NCBI GenBank assembly: GCA_016705685.1
Contig: JADJLB010000002.1
Location: forward strand, 372,001-436,000
Direction: 5' to 3'
Origin: Propionivibrio sp.
Lineage (GTDB): Bacteria > Pseudomonadota > Gammaproteobacteria > Burkholderiales > Rhodocyclaceae
Length of the DNA stretch: 64,000 nucleotides
Positions 38,455-49,324 of this stretch are shown one piece after another. The stretch's first letter is position 1; every line of letters starts with the position of its first letter. Under the pieces are notes generated by a model. That model had not been told where the DNA came from. It did no database searches and saw only the letters and a program-made list of their open reading frames with translations. A program made the translations under genes and the position numbers.

Positions 38455-39068
38455 CAAGGTTTGGAGGGCGTTTCGTTGGCGGAGCGAGTGACGGCAGGTA
38501 CCGTCGCCGCTGCGGTTGCCGGCGTGTTCACGGGTAGCGCACGCGAGACGGCCGGGGTGTTCGGGCTTTCAACGTTGCCAGTCACGGGGAACAGTGGGGG
38601 CGTCGTCGCCGGGCGGCCGGGTTTCGGGATCAGGTTGCTGGTCGCTTGTTGCTTCAGTTTTTCCTTCTCATCTTCCGGAAGATTGGAATACTCCTCCCAC
38701 TTCATCTTGAGTTCCTGTTTCTGTTCCAAGGGCAGTTGATTGGCGGTTTTGAAGTTCTCGCGAGCCAATTGACGTTGCTCAGGCGTCAGCTTGCCCCATT
38801 CCTGCATCTGCCCTTGAATGCGGCGTTGTTCTTCAGGTTTCATGTCGGGGAATCGCGCGGCAATGCTCAGCCATTTCTTCTGGCGGTAGTACGCTAACGA
38901 GTCCCAGTCATTGCTTAGCGGAGCCAGAATAATCTTCTGCTGTACGGTCAACTCGCTCCACATGGGCTGCGGGGGGGTCGCCACAAGCGAAGGGCTGGAC
39001 GTTGACGCCCAGCCCGCCGTTGCAAAAGAACAAATTAAACCTACTGCGAGGAGCCGCGTTTTAACCAT
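38454..39068 (-). CDS. Periplasmic DUF3106 protein
   Basis: This 204-residue protein has a signal peptide (cleavage after GWAS). A helical domain (about 35-135) has repeating W/LT-x-EQ-x-L units such as WSELTVQQK, KPEEQRRIQ and LTPEQRQLARENF, then a Pro/Thr/Ala-rich tail. The helical repeats recall CpxP/Spy/ZraP-like periplasmic proteins, by pattern only. Its 5' end overlaps the DUF3619 gene by 28 bp and its stop overlaps the RDD gene start. Confidence 0.85.
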   Translation of the reverse strand: MVKTRLLAVGLICSFATAGWASTSSPSLVATPPQPMWSELTVQQKIILAPLSNDWDSLAYYRQKKWLSIAARFPDMKPEEQRRIQGQMQEWGKLTPEQRQLARENFKTANQLPLEQKQELKMKWEEYSNLPEDEKEKLKQQATSNLIPKPGRPATTPPLFPVTGNVESPNTPAVSRALPVNTPATAAATVPAVTRSANETPSKP

Positions 39069-39418
39069 GCATCGAAACCTTTGTCGGTGAATGCGCTGAT
39101 TGGAAGATCATCGGCAAGCAGTGCGCTATCAATGGCACTGAGCTCGGTGACGCGTTGATCGGCCATCCAGTAGGCGGATACGACGAGGCATAGGAGCAAT
39201 ACGAACGCGGAAAGTACCTGCTTGATGCGCAGGTTGTCAAAATAGTGCAGGGCAAAACCACCCGCAGTGGCGAGCATCGACTGACTTACTGCCTGTCTTT
39301 GGCGGGAAATGGCGCTTTGTCTGGCCGTAGCGAGACGGGCAGCAGTCTCGGGGCGCAGTTCATGCAGCCCACGGTTCAAATGCTGCCTGATCTTGTAGGC
39401 AAAGTGCAGTTCATTCAT
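39041..39418 (-). CDS. DUF3619 single-pass membrane protein, possible anti-sigma factor
   Basis: This 125-residue protein has a basic N-terminal cytoplasmic half (HFAYKIRQHLNRGLHELRPE), one membrane helix at about residues 66-84 (VLSAFVLLLCLVVSAYW) and a short periplasmic tail. It belongs to DUF3619, of unknown function. Its start overlaps the ECF sigma-factor stop as ATGA. Size, topology and position fit an anti-sigma factor that holds the sigma at the membrane, but no known anti-sigma motif is seen; this role is inferred. Confidence 0.85.
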   Translation of the reverse strand: MNELHFAYKIRQHLNRGLHELRPETAARLATARQSAISRQRQAVSQSMLATAGGFALHYFDNLRIKQVLSAFVLLLCLVVSAYWMADQRVTELSAIDSALLADDLPISAFTDKGFDAWLKRGSSQ

Positions 39419-40053
39419 AGCGTGATTCCTTTTGCTTTCAAAGCAACTGCCAGCGTGTGTGTGGCACGCGAACAGTGAGTCTTAACACTGCCCTCCGAGC
39501 AACCCATGGCGGAAGCGGTTTCCGCCACATCCATGTCCTCCCAGTAACGCATGAGGAAGGCTTCCCGTTGACGCGTGGGCAGCAGTTTTATCTCGCTTTC
39601 GATTATTGCAAGGACTTGGGCTTGCTGCAACTGCCCGTCCGGGGCATTGGGTGTGTATGACCCCGATTCGACGGCAATGGTTTCAAGCGGATCGTAGTCT
39701 TCGTCGTCGTTTGGCGTCAGCGCAGAAAATAAGGTGGTCCACAGCGAGCGGACTTTGCTGCGCCGATAGTAGTCGCGAATCGTGTTCTGCATGATGCGCT
39801 GGAAGAGCATTGGCAACTCTTCCACCGGGCGGTCGCCGTATTTTTCGGCGAGTTTCAGCATCGAGTCCTGCACGACATCAAGTGCCGACTCTTCGTTTCG
39901 CACGGCATACACCGCCTGCTTGAAAGCGCGTCGCTCTGAAGCGGCAAGAAAATCCGACAGTTCGCGTTGGCTGGCCAGAACTGAAATCCTTGATGTTTTC
40001 GGTTGGGGCGTTATCCCTGATATATCGGCCGTTTGGGTGGAAGCCTTGACCAA
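39415..40053 (-). CDS. ECF-type RNA polymerase sigma factor
   Basis: This 212-residue protein has sigma region 2 (RAFKQAVYAVRNEESALDVVQDSMLKLAEKY), an acidic linker with NDDEDYDPLE, and a region 4 helix-turn-helix (LPTRQREAFLMRYWEDMD, then AMGCSEGSVKTH). It lacks regions 1.1 and 3, as in ECF factors. The start is TTG and the first 30 residues are less conserved, so the true start could be elsewhere. It heads a four-gene coupled operon with DUF3619, DUF3106 and RDD genes and is divergent from ilvB. Confidence 0.9.
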   Translation of the reverse strand: MVKASTQTADISGITPQPKTSRISVLASQRELSDFLAASERRAFKQAVYAVRNEESALDVVQDSMLKLAEKYGDRPVEELPMLFQRIMQNTIRDYYRRSKVRSLWTTLFSALTPNDDEDYDPLETIAVESGSYTPNAPDGQLQQAQVLAIIESEIKLLPTRQREAFLMRYWEDMDVAETASAMGCSEGSVKTHCSRATHTLAVALKAKGITL

Positions 40054-40121
40054 ACATGATCCAGGCTTTAACGTTACAGGCTTTTTCGACCATTTAGCCT
40101 ATTAAGGCGAGGGCAACTAAC

Positions 40122-41816
40122 ATGATAACCGGTGCTGAGATTGTAATCAGGTGCCTGCAGGAAGAAAAGGTCGAATTTGTTTTCGGCTACCCCGGCGGTG
40201 CAGTCCTTCATATCTATGATGCGTTGTTCAAGCAGGACAAGGTAAAGCACGTCCTTGTCCGTCACGAACAGGCTGCGGTGCATGCTGCGGATGGGTTGGC
40301 ACGTTCAACGCATAAGGTCGGCGTGGCTCTGGTTACCTCGGGGCCCGGTGCAACAAATGCCGTGACGGGTATCGCCACAGCCTATATGGATTCGATTCCG
40401 CTAGTCATCATCACCGGGCAGGTGCCGACACACTATATTGGTCAGGATGCTTTTCAGGAATGCGATACCGTCGGGATTACCCGTCCCTGCGTGAAACATA
40501 ACTTCCTGGTCAAGGATGTGAACGATATAGCCATAACGATGAAAAAGGCCTTCTACATCGCCAATAGCGGTCGGCCCGGTCCGGTCGTGGTCGATATTCC
40601 GAAGGACATTACCGCTGCTATATGCAAGTTTGATTACCCTAAAGACATCCAGATGCGCTCGTATACCCCGGTCGTTAAAGGGCATCTGGGTCAGATAAAG
40701 AAAGCAGTTAAGCTCTTGCTCGGCGCCAAGCGCCCGATGATTTATACGGGTGGTGGGGTGATTCTGTCCAACGCGGCGGAACAGCTGACCACGCTAACGC
40801 GTCGCCTGGGTTTCCCGATTACCAACACCTTGATGGGGCTTGGCGCCTACCCGGCGACCGACCCGCAGTTCCTTGGCATGCCTGGCATGCATGGCACGTT
40901 CGAGGCCAACATGGCGATGCAGAACTGCGACGTGTTGCTGGCGATCGGTGCGCGTTTTGATGATCGGGTGATTGGTAACCCGGAGAACTTTGCCTTGCAG
41001 CCGCACAAGATCATTCACGTTGATATCGATCCTTCATCGATTTCGAAGCGCGTTCGTGTGGATGTTCCAATTGTTGGCAACGTTCCGGATGTCCTTGAAG
41101 ACATGCTCAAGTTGATTGAAGCCGAATCAAGCAAAACCGAGATTGCCGACTGGTGGAAGGAAATTGAGGGGTGGCGTTCAAAGCTGTGCATGAAGTACAC
41201 GATGAAAGACGTCATCATGCCGCAATACGTCATTGAGAAGCTCTATGAGATCACTGGCGGGAACGCGATCATCACTTCCGATGTGGGCCAGCACCAGATG
41301 TGGGCTGCGCAGTACTATAAGTTTGACAAGCCGCGTCGCTGGCTGAACTCGGGCGGCTTGGGAACGATGGGTGTGGGCTTGCCTTACGCCATGGGTGCGG
41401 CCTTGGCAAATCCGGGGATGCAGGTTGCTTGCGTCACCGGCGAAGGTTCCATCCAGATGTGTATTCAGGAGCTTTCGACGGCTAAGCAATTTCGTTTGCC
41501 GATCAAGATCATTAACCTCAATAACCGTTACCTCGGCATGGTTCGCCAGTGGCAGGAAATGTTCTACGGAAGCCGCTACGCCGAGTCGTACATGGATTCT
41601 TTGCCGGATTTCGTCAAGCTCGCCGAGGCCTACGGCCACGTTGGCATTCGTATCGAGCGTCCTGAGGATGTCGAGGGTGCGCTCAAGAAGGCCTTCGTCG
41701 ACCACAAGGACGACCTGGTGTTTCTCGACATCCTCACTGACCGGGAGGCAAATGTTTTCCCGATGGTAGCGGCAGGCAAGGGCCTGTCCGAGATGATTCT
41801 GGCCGAAGATCTGTAA
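40122..41816 (+). CDS. ilvB: Acetolactate synthase large subunit
   Basis: This 564-residue ThDP enzyme condenses pyruvate (or pyruvate and 2-oxobutyrate) in the first shared step of branched-chain amino-acid synthesis. Catalytic E49 lies in RHEQAAVHAADG; SGPGATNAVTGIATAYMDS follows. The ThDP/Mg motif reads GEGSIQMCIQELS...LNN, with Glu in place of the textbook Asp, as in many betaproteobacterial homologues. The ilvH gene starts 12 bp later. The start has GGCGAGGG upstream. Confidence 0.97.
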   Translation: MITGAEIVIRCLQEEKVEFVFGYPGGAVLHIYDALFKQDKVKHVLVRHEQAAVHAADGLARSTHKVGVALVTSGPGATNAVTGIATAYMDSIPLVIITGQVPTHYIGQDAFQECDTVGITRPCVKHNFLVKDVNDIAITMKKAFYIANSGRPGPVVVDIPKDITAAICKFDYPKDIQMRSYTPVVKGHLGQIKKAVKLLLGAKRPMIYTGGGVILSNAAEQLTTLTRRLGFPITNTLMGLGAYPATDPQFLGMPGMHGTFEANMAMQNCDVLLAIGARFDDRVIGNPENFALQPHKIIHVDIDPSSISKRVRVDVPIVGNVPDVLEDMLKLIEAESSKTEIADWWKEIEGWRSKLCMKYTMKDVIMPQYVIEKLYEITGGNAIITSDVGQHQMWAAQYYKFDKPRRWLNSGGLGTMGVGLPYAMGAALANPGMQVACVTGEGSIQMCIQELSTAKQFRLPIKIINLNNRYLGMVRQWQEMFYGSRYAESYMDSLPDFVKLAEAYGHVGIRIERPEDVEGALKKAFVDHKDDLVFLDILTDREANVFPMVAAGKGLSEMILAEDL

Positions 41817-41828
41817 GGGAACGACAAC

Positions 41829-43378
<1,550 letters not shown>

Positions 43379-43393
43379 TTTTTGTGGACGCTC

Positions 43394-43461
43394 GACGGGG
43401 CGTTGTTGCTTGGGCTCGCCGTACTTGATGTACGGCCTGCACCCGCGCCCCTAACCCCGTC
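43394..43461. repeat. Nested inverted-repeat element between ilvC and psd
   Basis: An outer GACGGGG/CCCCGTC pair (43394-43400 and 43455-43461) encloses an inner perfect hairpin GCCGTAC-TTGAT-GTACGGC (43418-43436). There is no T tract, so it is not a classical terminator; it looks like a mobile intergenic palindrome (REP-like) or an mRNA-stabilising structure. Confidence 0.6.
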
Positions 43462-43515
43462 TTCGCTTTGGGCGGTGTCGGATTCTGACCCGCCCAAATG
43501 CTTTCAAGGATTCAA

Positions 43516-44151
43516 ATGAATTATCCGCATCCGATTCTCGCCAAGGAGGGCTGGCCGTTCATTGCGGGCACGCTTGTTGCGGCTGCTCTGACCTCCTTTG
43601 CCGGTTTGTGGTCGCTACCCTTCTGGCTGATCTTCATCTTCTGCGTTCAGTTTTTTCGTGATCCACCACGCGTCATTGCCGGTGGGGAAAAGAGTGTGCT
43701 TGCACCGGCGGATGGCCGGATTGTGGTTGTCGAGGAAAGTGATGATCCCTACCTGAACCGTCGCGCGCTCAAGATAAGCGTGTTCATGAATGTGTTCAAC
43801 GTGCATTCGAACCGCTCGCCGATAAAGAGCAGCGTGCAACAGAAGTGGTACAAGCCGGGCAGTTTCCTCAATGCAGCACTGGACAAAGCTTCGGCTGAGA
43901 ACGAGCGTTGTGCCCTGCATCTGAAAACGATTGACGGGCGGGACATCACCTGTGTCCAGATTGCCGGCTTGGTCGCCCGGCGAATTCTCAACTATGTCGA
44001 AGCAGGCACGAGTCTTGACGCAGGCCAGCGTTTTGGATTTATCCGGTTCGGGTCGCGAGTTGACGTCTACTTGCCGCTTGATAGCAAAGCAAAGGTTGTG
44101 ATTGGCGAAAAAGTGTTTGCCTCGAATTGCATCCTGGCAGAGCTTTCCTAG
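43516..44151 (+). CDS. psd: Phosphatidylserine decarboxylase proenzyme (short type)
   Basis: This 211-residue proenzyme makes phosphatidylethanolamine. The self-cleavage site is the GS in [10 protein letters not shown] at S180, which becomes the pyruvoyl group. An N-terminal hydrophobic hairpin ([18 protein letters not shown]) anchors it. The ATG at 43516 has AAGGA 6 nt upstream; an in-frame ATG 18 bp earlier is less likely. pssA, which often follows psd, is absent; the next gene is convergent and overlaps its end by 4 bp. Confidence 0.95.
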   Translation: MNYPHPILAKEGWPFIAGTLVAAALTSFAGLWSLPFWLIFIFCVQFFRDPPRVIAGGEKSVLAPADGRIVVVEESDDPYLNRRALKISVFMNVFNVHSNRSPIKSSVQQKWYKPGSFLNAALDKASAENERCALHLKTIDGRDITCVQIAGLVARRILNYVEAGTSLDAGQRFGFIRFGSRVDVYLPLDSKAKVVIGEKVFASNCILAELS

Positions 44152-44489
44152 CAGTAGCGGGTTGCTCTGACATAGCCTATCGCAGCGCTGAAAAATGCGA
44201 TCGCCAGCAGAATTTCGCCAACCGCCAGGAATTGCCCGATTCCGGCGTCAGTGCTGGTACGCACGATTCCCTCGGCGAAATAAAGCAGAATCAGCATTGA
44301 AGACCACTGGTAGGTATATCGTCGACCATTCAGGATGCCGAAGAGCGGCGCCAGGAGCGGAACACACTTCAAGACCAGCCAGGATCCGCCGGGATGAATC
44401 GGTGCCAAACGCAATTCCCAGGCCAAACACAGGAAGATGAGTCCGATCAAACTGCCGCAAGTGGTCAGATAGAAAAAGCGTGGGGTCAT
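44148..44489 (-). CDS. DUF2069 membrane protein
   Basis: This 113-residue protein has about four helices ([43 protein letters not shown], then two more). The GRRYTYQW segment is typical of DUF2069. Function is unknown. It is convergent with psd. Confidence 0.85.
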   Translation of the reverse strand: MTPRFFYLTTCGSLIGLIFLCLAWELRLAPIHPGGSWLVLKCVPLLAPLFGILNGRRYTYQWSSMLILLYFAEGIVRTSTDAGIGQFLAVGEILLAIAFFSAAIGYVRATRYC

Positions 44490-44578
44490 CAGGATGCCAT
44501 GGGTCAGGCCGGATACGCCAAGTGTTTCGACCTGACGTGCTCAAGCGGAATTATGTTCCTGGATGGAGAGGCTGCTGC

Positions 44579-46099
44579 TCAGGAAGGGAGCGAGTCAGGT
44601 TCAATGGAAAAAACTTCGATCTGGCTGTTTTGTTCGTCCAGATGGGTGCTCTTCATCTCACGTACTTCAATATTATCCATTTCGATAACCAGGACAAGCT
44701 TCAAGGGTTGATTCTCCAAAGCGCCGGAAGGTACAACCAGCATTTCCGATGAATGCAGCGCCTGAATCTTGGGCAGTACAAGAACGGATACGCGGCTGAG
44801 TGTATTGATTTCAGCGGGCAGCGCCAGGAGCGCTGGTACCGCGCGCGTTGCCAGAATTTGCAGACCGAGTTCCAAGTGTTCCTGATTCTCGGATAAGGCC
44901 CAGCGAACGATACAAACTTGCCAAGCGCTGTCGGCCCCGATCTTGATTGCCGTAACGTCTCCGACGGATATATCCCCTATTTTCCCAGACACATGCATGA
45001 CCGCATAACCATCGGGGCTTTCATTGGTTATCATCCAGCTCGATGTATCGACGGCCGCCGCTTCGCCTTCCTGGAACAGGTGCCACAGATTATGCAGACC
45101 GGAACACAGAACAGCGCGGTAGTTTTGTCGGCGGCGCGGGAAGCGGCGCTTTCCTGGTTCGCCCCAGTTTACGATGAGCCGACGCATGACGCCTCGCCCG
45201 GCGGTTGTGCCTGAGAATTCCGGCAAATCGATCAGTTGCGGCGAACCGCCGTTCTCGAGCAAAGCAAGTTGTTTCCGGAGCTGTACCGCCAGCCTGTCGC
45301 AGGAAAAATAGAATACCTGCGTTTCAGCCGGTGCTGCTTTACGCGAGCAGGCCATGGCGGCAGCATCACGCGACGGGTCAATCCAGAAAGTCGCAGGAGA
45401 TGCCGCATCGTTGGTCAGATCGATCAAATCAATGGCATGCTCTAAATACGTAATCACAAAATCGATTTCACGTGCGGTAAATGACGCCGGCTGGGCGCAA
45501 CCGAGCAGAACTGCAGAGAAGTAAACGTTCTGCAGCGTACTTGCGGTGCCTTCGGGTACATGGCTAGCAAGACCGAGGCGGCGGGCGGTCGCAAAGGCCT
45601 GATGCAGTTGTTGCCATATGCCGCTGCCCGCTGGCGAAGCCGCCAGATTGCTGATCGCCAGGTGTTTGCCGAGCCCGTTCAAGCATCTCCAGAGGGCAAG
45701 ACCCAGTTCCGGCCGCAGCTCATTACTCTGCTGAGCCGCATCGTCGTCCAGTGTGGCGTATAAGTCATCGGCCAGTGCGCGCAGCAATTCCTGCAAGCTG
45801 CGTGCCAATTGTCTGGTTTTTCTTGGAATGGGGACGTGAAGCGCAACGCCGGTAAAGGAGGGTAGCAGGGATTTCAGCACTGACATGCTGCGGGCATACA
45901 ACCGCCCCAGTGCCGCGGTGCGTTGCTGGGCTGTTGCCTGACTGTCGCGCAAGGTCTGCAGATGATTGAGCAGAGGCACCAATTCGTCAGTGGCATTGAG
46001 CAACGGCGGTCCGTCCAGCCAGGCAAAAAGGGCTGAAATGTCCGGCTGCGCGTGAGCATCGGTTTCGATACGGCCTGAGTCTATAAGCAAATCGGTCAT
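44579..46099 (-). CDS. PilZ-domain protein, putative c-di-GMP receptor
   Basis: This 506-residue cytoplasmic protein has a long helical N-terminal region (about 1-300) and a C-terminal PilZ-type domain. The c-di-GMP-binding motifs are visible: RRFPRRR at R318-R324 and NESPDG, an N-x-S-x-x-G at N359-G364, followed by beta-strands such as YAVMHVSGKIGDISVGD. The N-terminal part is a conserved betaproteobacterial type without a known function. It stands alone between DUF2069 and the divergent rpsP operon. Confidence 0.75.
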   Translation of the reverse strand: MTDLLIDSGRIETDAHAQPDISALFAWLDGPPLLNATDELVPLLNHLQTLRDSQATAQQRTAALGRLYARSMSVLKSLLPSFTGVALHVPIPRKTRQLARSLQELLRALADDLYATLDDDAAQQSNELRPELGLALWRCLNGLGKHLAISNLAASPAGSGIWQQLHQAFATARRLGLASHVPEGTASTLQNVYFSAVLLGCAQPASFTAREIDFVITYLEHAIDLIDLTNDAASPATFWIDPSRDAAAMACSRKAAPAETQVFYFSCDRLAVQLRKQLALLENGGSPQLIDLPEFSGTTAGRGVMRRLIVNWGEPGKRRFPRRRQNYRAVLCSGLHNLWHLFQEGEAAAVDTSSWMITNESPDGYAVMHVSGKIGDISVGDVTAIKIGADSAWQVCIVRWALSENQEHLELGLQILATRAVPALLALPAEINTLSRVSVLVLPKIQALHSSEMLVVPSGALENQPLKLVLVIEMDNIEVREMKSTHLDEQNSQIEVFSIEPDSLPS

Positions 46100-46333
46100 A
46101 GGGTTGGGCGTAAAGTGATTTTGTAAAGTACGTCAGAATTATAGCTGTCGTCGCGGAGTATTGTCAGAATTCGTCTGGTCTCGGGCTGGATCAACGCCAT
46201 CGCGACAGGAAAACCCTCCGGTGGCCACCTGGCTTGAACTATTTTCACGCTGGCGTATCAGTTCTGGCTTCAGCTTCGGTAGGTGGGCGAACGCCCTCGC
46301 CGCTATCGCGCAAGGTTCAAGTTAAATATCAGC

Positions 46334-46361
46334 TTGATTTTTCGTGCTTTCTGGTTATAAT
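46334..46361 (+). promoter_or_regulatory. Sigma-70 promoter of the rpsP operon
   Basis: TTGATT at 46334-46339 and TATAAT at 46356-46361 with a 16-bp spacer lie 33 bp before the rpsP ATG. Confidence 0.7.
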
Positions 46362-46393
46362 TGCACGCTTTTTCTGAATTTGGAATTGATCCT

Positions 46394-46648
46394 ATGGTTG
46401 TTATTCGTCTTGCTCGCGGAGGCGCGAAAAAGCGTCCTTTCTACAATCTGGTGGTAGCTGATTCACGCACACGCCGTGATGGTCGCTTCATTGAGCGGAT
46501 TGGTTTCTACAATCCGATCGCTACCGACAAAGAAGAAGGGTTGCGCGTCGTCGCCGATCGTTTGAGCTACTGGCTGCAACAGGGTGCCCGTATGTCCTTG
46601 ACGGCGGCCCGACTGGTCAAGCAGTCCAGCGCCAAGGTTGCCGCCTGA
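46394..46648 (+). CDS. rpsP: 30S ribosomal protein S16 (bS16)
   Basis: This 84-residue protein starts [20 protein letters not shown], the usual S16 start, and contains [20 protein letters not shown]16 stabilises the 30S body during assembly. An upstream in-frame start would add 11 unrelated residues and lies on the -10 box. It is first in rpsP-rimM-trmD-rplS. Confidence 0.98.
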   Translation: MVVIRLARGGAKKRPFYNLVVADSRTRRDGRFIERIGFYNPIATDKEEGLRVVADRLSYWLQQGARMSLTAARLVKQSSAKVAA

Positions 46649-47210
46649 TCTGCAATCAGACAATGTCTTGCCCGAATCTACCGGTTCTGCCGTAGCTTCC
46701 GATATTGTTGTACTGGGCAAGATCGTAGGCCCCTACGGGTTGCACGGTGCAGTAAGGGTACATCCTTTTGCCGATGACCCCAAAGCCTGGGCCAGATTGC
46801 AGTACTGGTGGATCGGGCGAGAGGGTAGTCCTGCAAGGTTCTGGCAAAAGACCCGAGTGATCAAGTGCAATATTCAGGGCGACACGCTGATTGCGAACTT
46901 GGAATGTCTGCCTGATCGCAATGCTTCCGAAGCGGTGCACGGCGTGCTGGTCGGCGTGCCGCGAGCCGAGTTGCCACCCGCCAGCCAGGGAGAATATTAC
47001 TGGGCCGACCTGATTGGTCTTGATGTATTCAATACCAGGGATGAATTGTTGGGTCAGATACTGGGCCTGATCGATACGCCAGCTAACGCGGTGTTGCGGG
47101 TTGGCGATGGGCTGAAGCCGGAGCAGCTCCTGCCATTTGTGGCAGCCGTTGTTGTCGACGTCGATCTTGCGGCAAGGAAGGTTTGTGTTGATTGGGAAAG
47201 TGATTGGTAA
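46638..47210 (+). CDS. rimM: Ribosome maturation factor RimM
   Basis: This protein of about 190 residues has the N-terminal RimM barrel ([21 protein letters not shown]) and a C-terminal PRC-barrel ([14 protein letters not shown]). It helps process the 3' domain of 16S rRNA. No ATG is available: the frame offers TTG at 46638 (overlapping rpsP) or TTG at 46668, so the exact start is uncertain and translation is probably coupled to rpsP. Confidence 0.92.
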   Translation: MPPDLQSDNVLPESTGSAVASDIVVLGKIVGPYGLHGAVRVHPFADDPKAWARLQYWWIGREGSPARFWQKTRVIKCNIQGDTLIANLECLPDRNASEAVHGVLVGVPRAELPPASQGEYYWADLIGLDVFNTRDELLGQILGLIDTPANAVLRVGDGLKPEQLLPFVAAVVVDVDLAARKVCVDWESDW

Positions 47211-48013
47211 CCCTGGCGCCCTGTAAGCTGCTTTTTACGGCCGATGTGGTGACCTTGTTTCCCGAAATGTTTGTTGCCCTGTCGAATTCCGGCGTGACGC
47301 GCCGGGCGCTGGAAGCAGGGCGCTGGAGTCTGGCGCTATGGAACCCTCGCGATTTCACCGAGGACAATCACCGCACCGTCGATGATCGCCCCTATGGCGG
47401 CGGACCGGGGATGCTGATGCTGCCGGAACCGTTGGAAGCTGCGATTGCTGCAGCGAGAGTAAAGCAACGGGCGGCAAAGGTGGCAAACAGTAGGGTGGTG
47501 TATCTGTCGCCGCAAGGGGCGCCTCTGACGCACCAGCGGGTAATGCGCTTTGTCCAGGATGCGGCGGAGTTGAACGAGGGAGTGATCCTGCTCTGTGGTC
47601 GCTACGAGGGGATTGACGAGCGTTTGATCGAGCGCTGTGTCGATGAGGAAATTTCGATCGGGGATTTCGTCCTTTCGGGCGGCGAAGTTCCGGCGATGGC
47701 GTTGCTCGACGCCGTTGTCAGGCAGTTGCCGGGCGTGCTTAACGACGCCGAGTCGGCAACACAGGATTCGTTTGTCGCGGGCTTGCTGGATTGCCCGCAC
47801 TATACGCGACCGGAGGATTACGAAGGTCGGCGGGTGCCGGATGTACTGTTGTCCGGGCACCATGAGCAGATTCGTCGCTGGCGTCTGAAACAGGCGCTGG
47901 GGCGGACGTGGCAGCGACGGCCGGAGTTGTTGGCGGGACGTTCGCTGTCGAAAGAGGAAACGCAACTCCTGGTGCAGTTTCAGGAGCAATGCGGTCAGGA
48001 TAATAAAACCTAG
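47204..48013 (+). CDS. trmD: tRNA (guanine37-N1)-methyltransferase TrmD
   Basis: The product is up to 269 residues from a TTG overlapping the rimM stop; the family normally starts just before [10 protein letters not shown], so a later non-ATG start is possible. It has the SPOUT trefoil knot ([27 protein letters not shown]) and the C-terminal RRPELL-type region. It makes m1G37, which prevents frameshifting. It sits between rimM and rplS. Confidence 0.96.
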   Translation: MVTLAPCKLLFTADVVTLFPEMFVALSNSGVTRRALEAGRWSLALWNPRDFTEDNHRTVDDRPYGGGPGMLMLPEPLEAAIAAARVKQRAAKVANSRVVYLSPQGAPLTHQRVMRFVQDAAELNEGVILLCGRYEGIDERLIERCVDEEISIGDFVLSGGEVPAMALLDAVVRQLPGVLNDAESATQDSFVAGLLDCPHYTRPEDYEGRRVPDVLLSGHHEQIRRWRLKQALGRTWQRRPELLAGRSLSKEETQLLVQFQEQCGQDNKT

Positions 48014-48035
48014 CTTGCAAAATGGAGTTTATATA

Positions 48036-48404
48036 ATGAATCTGATCCAGCAACTTGAAGAAGAAGAAATCGCCCGTCTGGGCAAGACCATTCCTGCGTT
48101 TGCCCCGGGCGACACCGTTGTCGTCCAGGTGAAAGTCAAGGAAGGCGCCCGTGAGCGGCTTCAGGCCTATGAAGGCGTGGTGATAGCCAAGCGTAACCGC
48201 GGGCTCAATTCCAATTTTATCGTGCGCAAGATTTCGTCCGGTGAAGGCGTCGAGCGGACGTTCCAGACCTATTCGCCCTTGGTTGCGGCGATTGAAGTCA
48301 AGCGCCGTGGCGATGTGCGTCGTGCCAAGCTCTACTACCTGCGTGAACGTTCAGGCAAGTCGGCACGCATCAAGGAAAAGCTGACTCGCAAGCGTAAGGA
48401 CTGA
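48036..48404 (+). CDS. rplS: 50S ribosomal protein L19 (bL19)
   Basis: This 122-residue protein starts [16 protein letters not shown] with GGAG 9 nt upstream, and has [15 protein letters not shown] and the basic end KLTRKRKD. L19 lies at the 30S-50S interface. It ends the rpsP operon and converges with folE2. Confidence 0.98.
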   Translation: MNLIQQLEEEEIARLGKTIPAFAPGDTVVVQVKVKEGARERLQAYEGVVIAKRNRGLNSNFIVRKISSGEGVERTFQTYSPLVAAIEVKRRGDVRRAKLYYLRERSGKSARIKEKLTRKRKD

Positions 48405-48486
48405 TCAACGCAGATCAATCCGTTGACCCGCCTTGTGTCTGGGGGCGGAGTTGAAACGCCTCCCCCGGGCGGCGCGCCTGCAGGTA

Positions 48487-49305
48487 TCAGGCCGGCTCGG
48501 GGTTGCGATTCTCGATCAGTGCATACGCCGAGTGGTTGTGGATCGATTCAAAGTTTTCGGATTCGACCACGTAAGAGAAGATGCGCGGCTCGGCGCTGAG
48601 TCTGGCCGCAACGTCGCGAACCATGTCCTCCACGAACTTGGGATTGTCGTAGGCGCGTTCGGTGACGTGCTTTTCGTCAGGGCGCTTGAGCAGGCCGTAC
48701 AGCTCGCAGGAGGCTTCAGCTTCGACCAGCTGGACTATTTCCTCAATCCACAGATGATCGTTGATCCTTGCGGTCACGGTAACGTGCGAGCGCTGGTTGT
48801 GCGCGCCACGGTCGGAAATTTTCTTGGAACACGGGCACAGACTGGTGACCGGCACGACGACCTTGATCGTTGAGGCGATTTCGCCATGGCAGATCTCGCC
48901 GATCAACGTGACGTCATAGTCCATCAGGCTTTGCACACCGGATACCGGCGCCGCCTTATTGATGAAGTACGGAAAGTTCATTTCGATATGACCGGTCTCC
49001 GCTTCCAGCTTGTCGACCATCTCGCGCAACATGATCGGGAAATTTTCGACTGAAATTTCGCGTTCGTGGCTGTTCAGTATCTCAACAAAGCGCGACATAT
49101 GCGTGCCTTTGAAATTGTGCGGAAGACCGACGTACATGTTGAACATGGCGATGGTATGTTGCACGCCGCCGGATTTGTCGAGTACCTTGACCGGATGGCG
49201 GATCGACTTGATCCCGACACGGTTGATGGCTATTTGCCGGGTATCTGCCAGGTTTTGGACATCGACCATGGCTTTCGGGATGTGCGGGGCTTGAGGAGCA
49301 TTCAT
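48487..49305 (-). CDS. folE2: GTP cyclohydrolase FolE2 (type IB)
   Basis: This 272-residue enzyme opens GTP to dihydroneopterin triphosphate for folate and queuosine. It has the FolE2 signature [19 protein letters not shown] with the metal-ligand cysteine and the T-fold [11 protein letters not shown]. The start [13 protein letters not shown] has AGGA upstream on the minus strand; a longer frame reaching toward dxs is not family-like. Type IB works without zinc. It lies 19 bp downstream of dxs on the same strand. Confidence 0.95.
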   Translation of the reverse strand: MNAPQAPHIPKAMVDVQNLADTRQIAINRVGIKSIRHPVKVLDKSGGVQHTIAMFNMYVGLPHNFKGTHMSRFVEILNSHEREISVENFPIMLREMVDKLEAETGHIEMNFPYFINKAAPVSGVQSLMDYDVTLIGEICHGEIASTIKVVVPVTSLCPCSKKISDRGAHNQRSHVTVTARINDHLWIEEIVQLVEAEASCELYGLLKRPDEKHVTERAYDNPKFVEDMVRDVAARLSAEPRIFSYVVESENFESIHNHSAYALIENRNPEPA

Positions 49306-49324
49306 TGCTGTTCCTGATGGGTTT

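Noticed and set aside
39041-39068. 28-bp overlap of DUF3619 and DUF3106 genes as a sign of frameshift
   Set aside because: Both proteins have sensible ends: DUF3106 begins with a proper signal peptide at its ATG and DUF3619 ends normally.
48441-48466. GGGGG/CCCCC hairpin after rplS
   Set aside because: The stem is imperfect and no T run follows, so a terminator is not convincing.
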